Origin: Christensenella sp. UBA941
Lineage (GTDB): Bacteria > Bacillota > Clostridia > Christensenellales > UBA941
NCBI GenBank assembly: GCA_002293365.1
Contig: DBDD01000276.1
Span: 1-9,125, forward strand
DNA: 9,125 nt
Reading direction: 5' to 3'
How positions within the stretch are numbered: the first letter of the stretch is position 1; the number at the start of each line of letters is the position of its first letter. Positions 5,364 through 9,125 of the stretch are shown one piece after another. The position numbers and the translations under genes are program-made. The notes beneath the pieces are model-generated. The model worked only from the letters and a program-made list of their open reading frames with translations, was not told the origin of the DNA and ran no database searches.

Positions 5364-6098
5364 ATGGCTTACGATTATGATATGATTGAGAAGTTAAAGC
5401 TAAAAATTGCCGAGAGTAAAAATATAGTGTTTTTCGGCGGCGCGGGCGTTTCGACGGAAAGCGGCATCCCCGACTTTCGGAGCGAATCGGGGCTATATTC
5501 GGCTCTAAAGCGCTTTTACGCGCGCCCGGAGGAACTTTTAAGCCATAGCTTCTTTATCAAGCGCCCGGAGGTATTTTTCGAATACTACCGCGAAAGTCTC
5601 GTGCACCAAGGCGCAAAGCCCAACGCGGCGCACCTTGCCTTGGCTCGGCTTGAATACGCGGGAAAGCTCAAGGCCGTCGTCACGCAAAATATCGACGGCC
5701 TGCACCAGTCGGCTGGCAGCAAAACCGTTTACGAGCTGCACGGCTCCATCCTTGACAACTATTGCATGGCGTGCAAAAAGCGCTATACGCTAGAGTTCGT
5801 TATGGCGGCGGAGGGCGTTCCAAGGTGCCCTTGCGGCGGTATCGTCCGGCCGGACGTCGTTTTATATGAAGAATCGCTCGATTGGGACGTCATGATGCAG
5901 GCGCAAGGCGCAATTGCCGACGCGGATTTGGTAATAGTCGGCGGTACGTCGCTTGCGGTCTATCCTGCTGCGGGGCTGCTTAGGGGCTACGACGGCGAGC
6001 TCGTCTTAATCAATAAAACGCCGACAACCTACGACGATTTCGCGTCGATGGTGTTTCGCGAGCCCATCGGGGAGGTTTTGGGGAAGGCTGTTTCTTAA
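5364..6098 (+). CDS. cobB: NAD-dependent protein deacylase, Sir2 family
   Basis: The protein has 244 residues, normal for bacterial sirtuins. It removes acetyl or other acyl groups from lysines using NAD. NAD-binding GGAGVSTESGIPDFR is at residues 25-39, TQNIDGLH at 107-114, catalytic His126 in ELHGSI, four zinc cysteines at 134, 137, 155 and 157 (CMAC and CPC), and GGTSLAVYPAAG at 193-204. All key residues are present. Val in GAGVS and the RPDVVLYEE loop fit the class U/III-like bacterial group. No Shine-Dalgarno sequence precedes ATG 5364: the 30 bases before it are AT only, apart from two bases. A leaderless or unstructured-leader start is likely. No terminator is visible after the stop. 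Confidence 0.93.
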   Translation: MAYDYDMIEKLKLKIAESKNIVFFGGAGVSTESGIPDFRSESGLYSALKRFYARPEELLSHSFFIKRPEVFFEYYRESLVHQGAKPNAAHLALARLEYAGKLKAVVTQNIDGLHQSAGSKTVYELHGSILDNYCMACKKRYTLEFVMAAEGVPRCPCGGIVRPDVVLYEESLDWDVMMQAQGAIADADLVIVGGTSLAVYPAAGLLRGYDGELVLINKTPTTYDDFASMVFREPIGEVLGKAVS

Positions 6099-6130
6099 TA
6101 TTGATGCATTCCTTTCGCATAAAATTTGGG

Positions 6131-6159
6131 TTGAATTTTCGCTTCAATAGGCATATACT
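6131..6159 (+). promoter_or_regulatory. antisense RNA promoter, upstream peptide locus
   Basis: TTGAAT (6131-6136), 17 bp, TATACT (6154-6159). This is a good sigma-A-type promoter with no gene of its own downstream. Its start point should fall at about 6165-6167, at ACACAAAGGGAG. The same sequence follows the equivalent promoter of the downstream locus. Confidence 0.75.
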
Positions 6160-6165
6160 ATAAAC

Positions 6166-6250
6166 ACAAAGGGAGCGCCGTTAGCGCGGATGTTCCAGAA
6201 TAGAATTACTTGTCTAGAAACAGCCGCCTACTTGCGGGGGCGGTTGTTTC
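6166..6250 (+). ncRNA. putative antisense antitoxin RNA, upstream locus
   Basis: Predicted RNA of about 85 nt, from the promoter at 6131-6159 to the terminator hairpin at 6218-6249. It begins ACAAAGGGAG, then a small hairpin (GCGC, loop CGTTA, GCGC), then TAGAATTACT, then the terminator. It runs against the 27-codon peptide gene and covers its last seven codons and stop. TAGAATTACT (6201-6210) is repeated directly at 6261-6270 inside the peptide gene, so the RNA can also pair there in trans. The terminator loop carries CUUG, which fits the YUNR U-turn motif known to speed antisense pairing. No ORF is seen in it. Identification rests on architecture and on the paralogous locus at 8672-8890. 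Confidence 0.62.
6218..6249. terminator. bidirectional terminator shared by peptide mRNA and antisense RNA
   Basis: AAACAGCCGCC (6218-6228) and GGCGGTTGTTT (6239-6249) pair over 11 bp with one G-U pair and a 10-base loop. T-rich ends on both strands suit termination in either direction. The peptide's stop codon (6230-6228) falls at the edge of the loop, so translation runs into the hairpin. Convergent genes meeting in one terminator is the layout of the par locus of pAD1. Confidence 0.75.
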
Positions 6251-6311
6251 GCGTTAACCGTAGAATTACTACGAGCAAAATCATGAACATGATGATGATC
6301 GTTTCATTCAT
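6228..6311 (-). CDS. 27-residue membrane peptide, putative type I toxin (upstream copy)
   Basis: ATG 6311 to TAG 6230-6228, 27 residues. GGGAGGTG ends six bases before the ATG, a very strong ribosome binding site. The peptide starts MNETIII, has one hydrophobic span (about residues 4-19, IIIMFMILLVVIL), and ends in a basic tail RLTRNNRPRK. Small size, single span and charged C-terminal tail are typical of type I toxins such as Fst and TxpA, which damage membranes when over-produced. It shares 10 of 27 positions with the copy at 8753-8836, the same length, the same ribosome-site spacing and a similar end (R..K then TAG in the terminator). I do not recognise it as a named family. It could also be a small membrane regulator. 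Confidence 0.7.
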   Translation of the reverse strand: MNETIIIMFMILLVVILRLTRNNRPRK

Positions 6312-6381
6312 TGGCAACACCTCCCTTCTTACGAAGTTCGGTTGAACAGCCGCGCCGTGTGGTACTCCCTTTGTATTATTA

Positions 6382-6390
6382 ATCATACCA
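6382..6390 (-). promoter_or_regulatory. extended -10 promoter of the upstream peptide gene
   Basis: On the minus strand TGGTATGAT (6390-6382) is an extended -10 (TGN plus TATGAT). The -35 region at 17 bp is poor (AACAAA). Transcription would start near 6375, giving a leader of about 64 nt that opens with ACAAAGGGAG. Small hairpins GTTC-AACC-GAAC and CTTC-GTAA-GAAG lie before the ribosome site. GCGGCTGTT (6353-6345) could pair with the 5' arm of the terminator, a long-range fold seen in several type I toxin mRNAs. Confidence 0.5.
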
Positions 6391-6425
6391 TATTCTGTGT
6401 ATGATTTGTTACATTTTCAAATCTT

Positions 6426-6454
6426 TTGACACTGAAATTTCTATATGCTATGCT
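6426..6454 (+). promoter_or_regulatory. sigma-A-type promoter of the glutamine synthetase gene
   Basis: TTGACA (6426-6431) is a perfect -35, followed by 17 bp and TATGCT (6449-6454). The start would be near 6461, leaving a leader of about 30 nt with GGGGAGG (6474-6480). No riboswitch or attenuator fits in so short a leader. The promoter lies back to back with the promoter of the minus-strand peptide gene. Confidence 0.8.
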
Positions 6455-6489
6455 AAACCCTGATTTGTTAATTGGGGAGGCGAAAACCG

Positions 6490-8586
6490 GTGTCTTCGAA
6501 CTTTATCGAAATCTTCGGCGAAAACGTATTCAACGACAAGGCGATGCAAAAATATCTCCTGCCAAACGTCTACGCGTCGCTGCAAAGCGTCTCGCGCGGG
6601 GCGCAGCTCACGATCGAAATCGCGGACGCCGTAGCCGAGGGCATGCTCGCCTTCGCGACAGAGCGCGGCGCGACGCACTATACGCACTGGTTCCAGCCTA
6701 TGAACGGCCTTACAGCCGAAAAACACGACGCGTTCCTTTCGCTCGACGCGTATAACAGGCCAATAAAGTTCCTTACGGGCAAGGCGCTCATCAAGGGCGA
6801 GGCGGACGGCTCATCGTTCCCCTCGGGCGGCCTTAGGGCGACTTTTGAAGCCCGAGGTTATACGACGTGGGACTGTACGTCCCCCGCGTTCGTGCGCGAA
6901 GGCGGCTCCGGCATGACGGTTCTATGCATACCGACGGCGTTTTGCTCGTTTTCCGGGCAAGCGCTCGACGAAAAAACGCCGCTTCTGCGCTCCATGGAAG
7001 CGATAAATAGAGAGGCGCTCCGTGTCTTAAAGCAGCTCGGCGTTCCCGCCAATTCGGTCGTCCCTATGGTTGGCGGCGAGCAGGAATACTTTTTGATCGA
7101 CAAAGAAATTGCGAAATATCGCAAGGACTTGACGTATACGGGCCGTACGCTCTTCGGCGCGCCCCCCGCGAAGGGCCAAGAGCTCGAAGACCAATATTAC
7201 GCGCCGGTAAACGACCGCGTCAGCGCGTTTATGGACGAGCTGAACCACGAGCTTTGGAAGGTCGGCGTGCTGAGTAAGACCCAGCACAACGAGGCGGCCC
7301 CCTCGCAATACGAGCTTGCGCCGTATTTCTCCACGGCGAACATCGCGACGGATCAAAACCAGCTAATCATGGAATACATGCGTACGATAGCCGACAGGCA
7401 CGGCTTCGTTTGCCTATTGCACGAAAAGCCGTTCGATTGGATAAACGGCAGCGGCAAGCACAACAACTGGTCGCTTGTAACGGATACGGGCGTAAATCTG
7501 CTAAAGCGCGATAAAAGCGGCCCGAACAAGGCGTTTTTGACGTTTTTCATCGCGACAATTTCTGCGCTGGATTCCTTTCCGGAGCTCATGCGCGCGTCCT
7601 GCTCGACGCTCGGCAACGACTGCCGCCTCGGCGGCAACGAAGCCCCTCCGCCGATTATTTCGGCGTACATAGGGCAGACGATGGCGGGCGATTTGGAGCG
7701 CGTGGAAAACAATAAGGGTACGACAGACGGCGCGGGCGTCGAGAAAATGACGATAGGCGTTTCGTCGCTTGCCGTCCTGCACAAGGACGACGCGGACAGA
7801 AACCGCACGTCCCCTTTCGCTTTTACCGGCAATAAATTCGAATTCCGCATGGTGGGGGCGTCGCAATCGCTTGCGTTTGCGAATACCGCGCTGAATACCG
7901 CCGTCGCCGACCAGCTCGCGCGCCTGGCGGAAAAGCTCGAATCGGCCGCCGATAAAGAAGCGGCGCTGAACGATTGGATGCGCGAAAGCGTTGTAGAGCA
8001 TAAGCGCGTCGTCTTCAATGGCAACAACTATTCAAAGGAATGGGTCGAGGAGGCGGTCCGGCGCGGCCTGCCCATTTTGGGTAACGCCGTTTCCGCCGTC
8101 GAAACGCTAACTAAGGAGCGCGTCGTCGAGGTATTCGCTCGGATGGGCGTATTGAGCCGCGAAGAGCTTGCGGCGCGACAGGATATTATGCTGCGCCAAT
8201 ACGCAAAGCAGATGCATATCGAAGCGCTGACTATGCTGAAGATGTCGCGCAAGGAGCTGCTGCCGGCGAGCGTAAAGCAACTTAAGGCCTACGCCGACGC
8301 GTTCAACGCCCTAAACGCTACAGGCCTCGGGCTGGATAGCTCCGTAGAGGCGCTGCTTCGGCGCGTATCGGAAGGAATCAACGGCATGCACGACGCCGTC
8401 GAGGCGCTCGCGGCGGAGATTCGCAAGGAAGAGAAAAATGAGGTACCTTTAGCCCGCGCGCGCTTCCAGCGCGAGCGCGTGCGCCCCGCGATGGAAAAGC
8501 TAAGATTAGCTGCCGACGAGCTCGAGCGTATCGTGGATAAGGAGCTTTGGCCGCTGCCGTCGTATGGGGAGATGTTGTTTGTGTAG
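6490..8586 (+). CDS. glnN: glutamine synthetase type III
   Basis: The protein has 698 residues from GTG 6490, with GGGGAGG (6474-6480) nine bases ahead. The in-frame TTG at 6472 overlaps that site and would add six unrelated residues. It makes glutamine from glutamate, ammonia and ATP in the cytosol. At about 700 residues it is type III, far longer than GSI. It opens SSNFIEIFGENVFND, as GSIII proteins do. Active-site motifs in order: MVGGEQEYFLID (about 192), KTQHNEAAPSQYELAP (about 263), NGSGKHNNWSLVTDTG (about 319), LGGNEAPPPI (about 380), NRTSPFAFTGNKFEFR (about 438). A long helical C-terminus follows, as in the family. It is single, with no regulator gene beside it, and is flanked on both sides by antisense-controlled peptide loci. 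No terminator hairpin follows its stop. Confidence 0.97.
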   Translation: MSSNFIEIFGENVFNDKAMQKYLLPNVYASLQSVSRGAQLTIEIADAVAEGMLAFATERGATHYTHWFQPMNGLTAEKHDAFLSLDAYNRPIKFLTGKALIKGEADGSSFPSGGLRATFEARGYTTWDCTSPAFVREGGSGMTVLCIPTAFCSFSGQALDEKTPLLRSMEAINREALRVLKQLGVPANSVVPMVGGEQEYFLIDKEIAKYRKDLTYTGRTLFGAPPAKGQELEDQYYAPVNDRVSAFMDELNHELWKVGVLSKTQHNEAAPSQYELAPYFSTANIATDQNQLIMEYMRTIADRHGFVCLLHEKPFDWINGSGKHNNWSLVTDTGVNLLKRDKSGPNKAFLTFFIATISALDSFPELMRASCSTLGNDCRLGGNEAPPPIISAYIGQTMAGDLERVENNKGTTDGAGVEKMTIGVSSLAVLHKDDADRNRTSPFAFTGNKFEFRMVGASQSLAFANTALNTAVADQLARLAEKLESAADKEAALNDWMRESVVEHKRVVFNGNNYSKEWVEEAVRRGLPILGNAVSAVETLTKERVVEVFARMGVLSREELAARQDIMLRQYAKQMHIEALTMLKMSRKELLPASVKQLKAYADAFNALNATGLGLDSSVEALLRRVSEGINGMHDAVEALAAEIRKEEKNEVPLARARFQRERVRPAMEKLRLAADELERIVDKELWPLPSYGEMLFV

Positions 8587-8629
8587 GGGAAGAATAGCCG
8601 AAATAAAAATAAAAATTTATATACATATA

Positions 8630-8659
8630 GTGACAGCATTGTGCTAATTATGCTAAAAT
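8630..8659 (+). promoter_or_regulatory. extended -10 promoter of the downstream peptide gene
   Basis: GTGACA (8630-8635), 18 bp, TAAAAT (8654-8659) preceded by TGC, so it is an extended -10 like that of the upstream copy. Start is expected near 8666. The leader is about 87 nt. In it GCGT (8706-8709) and CACC (8711-8714) can pair with ACGC (8748-8751) and GGTG (8743-8746), with one mismatch, which would hide the ribosome binding site. Confidence 0.55.
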
Positions 8660-8752
8660 AACTGTAAGCGCGAAAGCGTGTACACATGGGAGCCGGAAGG
8701 AGCGAGCGTCCACCGATTTATACCCCTATCGGGAGGGAAGGAGGTGAACGCT

Positions 8753-8836
8753 ATGGACGGAGCAACGATCATCCACTTTATGATAACTTTTATCGTATTG
8801 TTGATAGTTGCAAAAGACAGCCGCTCCGGCAAGTAG
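8753..8836 (+). CDS. 27-residue membrane peptide, putative type I toxin (downstream copy)
   Basis: ATG 8753 to TAG 8834-8836, 27 residues. AAGGAGGTG (8738-8746) is a near-perfect anti-16S match ending six bases before the ATG. The sequence starts MDGATIIHFM, has a single hydrophobic span (about residues 5-20, with ITFIVLLIVA), and ends KDSRSGK. Ten positions equal those of the upstream copy, including II.FMI, V.L and the final R..K. The stop codon lies in the terminator loop, as in the first copy. A direct repeat of its first four codons lies in the antisense RNA, so the antisense can cover the start codon. The toxin role is inferred from architecture; the peptide family is not one I can name. 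Confidence 0.72.
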   Translation: MDGATIIHFMITFIVLLIVAKDSRSGK

Positions 8837-8890
8837 AGGCTGTCTTTTCTGAGTAAGGATGGACGCCGCACTTCACGGCTCCCTTTGTGT
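8811..8890 (-). ncRNA. putative antisense antitoxin RNA, downstream locus
   Basis: Predicted RNA of about 80 nt running from about 8890 to about 8811. It begins ACACAAAGGGAG, as the other antisense RNA does, then a small hairpin (GCCG and CGGC around TGAAGTG), then TGCGGCGTCCAT, then the shared terminator. TGCGGCGTCCAT is complementary to the peptide's start region AUGGACGGAGCA at 10 of 12 bases. It is also fully antisense to the last codons of the peptide. The terminator loop holds CUUG (YUNR). The RNA would therefore block translation initiation and pair over the terminator, as RNA II does for Fst in par. Confidence 0.62.
8812..8848. terminator. bidirectional terminator, downstream locus
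   Basis: AAAAGACAGCC (8812-8822) and GGCTGTCTTTT (8838-8848) form a perfect 11-bp stem with a 15-base loop. The plus strand ends in TTTT and the minus strand likewise, so it can stop both convergent RNAs. The peptide's last five codons and stop lie in the loop. Confidence 0.8.
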
Positions 8891-8894
8891 TCCT

Positions 8895-8923
8895 ATTATA
8901 TCCGATTCCTTGGAAAATTACAA
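8895..8923 (-). promoter_or_regulatory. antisense RNA promoter, downstream locus
   Basis: On the minus strand TTGTAA (8923-8918), 17 bp, TATAAT (8900-8895), with a perfect -10. The start should be near 8888, at ACACAAAGGG. It is clearly stronger than the peptide promoter, as expected when an antisense RNA must be in excess. Confidence 0.78.
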
Positions 8924-8934
8924 TAATAATTTTC
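8913..8934. other. AT-rich 8-bp palindrome over the antisense -35
   Basis: GAAAATTA (8913-8920) and TAATTTTC (8927-8934) pair perfectly over a 6-base loop. The element overlaps the -35 of the antisense promoter and lies just after the end of the minus-strand gene. It could be an operator on that promoter or a weak terminator for the gene that ends at 8943. Confidence 0.4.
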
Positions 8935-8942
8935 TAATCGCC

Positions 8943-9125
8943 CTACCGCCTCACGCACTCTCCCGAACCATAAACATCGTACACCGTCGTTACGCCCGCC
9001 GCGCCCGCTGTGTTCGGGCGGGTGTGGAAGTTCGCGACGTTCCATGCGTAGCCGGGGGCTTCGATTGTGCCGTGGCCTATGCCGTCCTCGCCGATTGTTA
9101 CCGTCGTAGTATACGTTTCGTTCAG
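8943..9125 (-). CDS. C-terminal end of an unrecognised, possibly surface, protein (partial)
   Basis: Sixty codons are open from the window edge to TAG (8945-8943) on the minus strand. The visible part begins LNETYTTTVTIGEDGIGHG and continues IEAPGYAWNVANFHTRPNT, ending YDVYGSGECVRR. It is rich in Thr, Gly and aromatic residues, with alternating strand-like stretches, as in beta-sandwich modules of extracellular proteins. No LPXTG, transmembrane anchor or known catalytic motif is seen in this tail. Codon use is like the other genes in the window. I do not recognise the family; the surface location is a guess from composition. Confidence 0.65.
   Translation of the reverse strand: MNETYTTTVTIGEDGIGHGTIEAPGYAWNVANFHTRPNTAGAAGVTTVYDVYGSGECVRR

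Larger units (their letters stand above)
6166..6374. repeat. 209-bp locus bounded by 10-bp inverted repeats
   Basis: ACAAAGGGAG (6166-6175) and CTCCCTTTGT (6365-6374) are perfect inverted repeats at the two outer ends, so both convergent RNAs start with the same bases. Inside lie a direct repeat TAGAATTACT (6201-6210, 6261-6270) and a second direct repeat AACAGCCGC (6219-6227, 6345-6353). The unit holds everything needed for a type I toxin-antitoxin module. It could be a small mobile cassette, but no target-site duplication is evident. Confidence 0.55.
8672..8890. repeat. 219-bp locus bounded by near-perfect inverted repeats (second copy)
   Basis: ACACATGGGAGCCG (8672-8685) and CGGCTCCCTTTGTGT (8876-8890) are inverted, differing by an AA/T change. 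Inside, ATGGACGGAGCA (8753-8764) and ATGGACGCCGCA (8859-8870) are direct repeats (10 of 12). The layout matches that of the locus at 6166-6374 in all parts but in opposite orientation, so the two units form a divergent pair around the glutamine synthetase gene. Confidence 0.55.

Noticed and set aside
6461..6489. Glutamine riboswitch or T-box ahead of the glutamine synthetase gene.
   Set aside because: The leader between the promoter and GTG 6490 is only about 30 bases and cannot hold either.
7353..8027. Long minus-strand open frame (224 codons) inside the glutamine synthetase gene.
   Set aside because: It lies wholly under a gene with intact active-site motifs, is Ser/Ala/Arg-rich like other shadow frames, and has no ribosome binding site.
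8583..8600. GTAGGGGA at the end of the glutamine synthetase gene as a fourth stem-loop repeat.
   Set aside because: No inverted arm follows the GTAG head.
1..9125. CRISPR arrays, tRNA or rRNA genes, insertion-sequence transposases.
   Set aside because: No regularly spaced repeats, cloverleaf with a TTCRA arm, rRNA core or transposase-like frame was found on either strand by eye.

Overview
The window looks like a chromosomal segment of an anaerobic, gut-type member of the Bacillota (class Clostridia). The signs are strong GGAGG-type ribosome binding sites, sigma-A-like promoters (TTGACA/TATAAT type), a type III glutamine synthetase, a ferredoxin-domain aldo/keto reductase and a yvl-type membrane-stress operon. 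Coding DNA is GC-rich and rich in GCG/CGC codons, while intergenic DNA is AT-rich. The species cannot be read from the sequence.

Layout. Positions 1-1349 hold the tail of a gene ending in a SHOCT-like helical motif. It is followed by a small operon of a SHOCT-like protein, a 100-residue companion and a four-helix YvlD-like membrane protein. Three short GTAG-headed stem-loop repeats are inserted in and before this operon, two of them as an inverted pair like the REP doublets (REPINs) of proteobacteria. At 1406-2333 a MerR-family regulator sits behind a promoter with a 19-bp spacer and an internal dyad, the classic MerR-type operator. At 2383-4094 a secreted Ig-like (BIG2) protein, probably read from a leaderless message, overlaps by one base a membrane-anchored YdcF/DUF218 protein. 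An aldo/keto reductase with two 4Fe-4S motifs (4096-5217, minus) converges on it with one base between the stops. A Sir2 deacylase (5364-6098) diverges from the reductase. A glutamine synthetase III gene (6490-8586) has its own strong promoter, and the window ends in the C-terminus of an unrecognised, probably extracellular, minus-strand protein.

The most interesting content lies in the two long gaps either side of the glutamine synthetase gene (6099-6489 and 8587-8942). Each holds a compact locus of about 210-220 bp with the same parts. These are a 27-codon membrane peptide with a strong ribosome binding site and fixed spacing, a stop codon inside the loop of a bidirectional terminator hairpin, and a good convergent promoter making an antisense RNA of about 80 nt that starts with ACACAAAGGGAG. 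Short direct repeats lie either side of the terminator, so the antisense RNA can pair with the peptide mRNA at a second place. In the downstream locus that place is the start codon. This is the layout of a type I toxin-antitoxin system of the par/Fst kind, but I do not recognise the peptides as a named family. The two loci are paralogous and lie in opposite orientations around the gene.

The ordinary genes cover envelope stress (yvl-like operon), transcription control (MerR), surface and cell-wall functions (BIG2, YdcF), redox and NAD chemistry (aldo/keto reductase, sirtuin) and nitrogen assimilation. They do not form one pathway.
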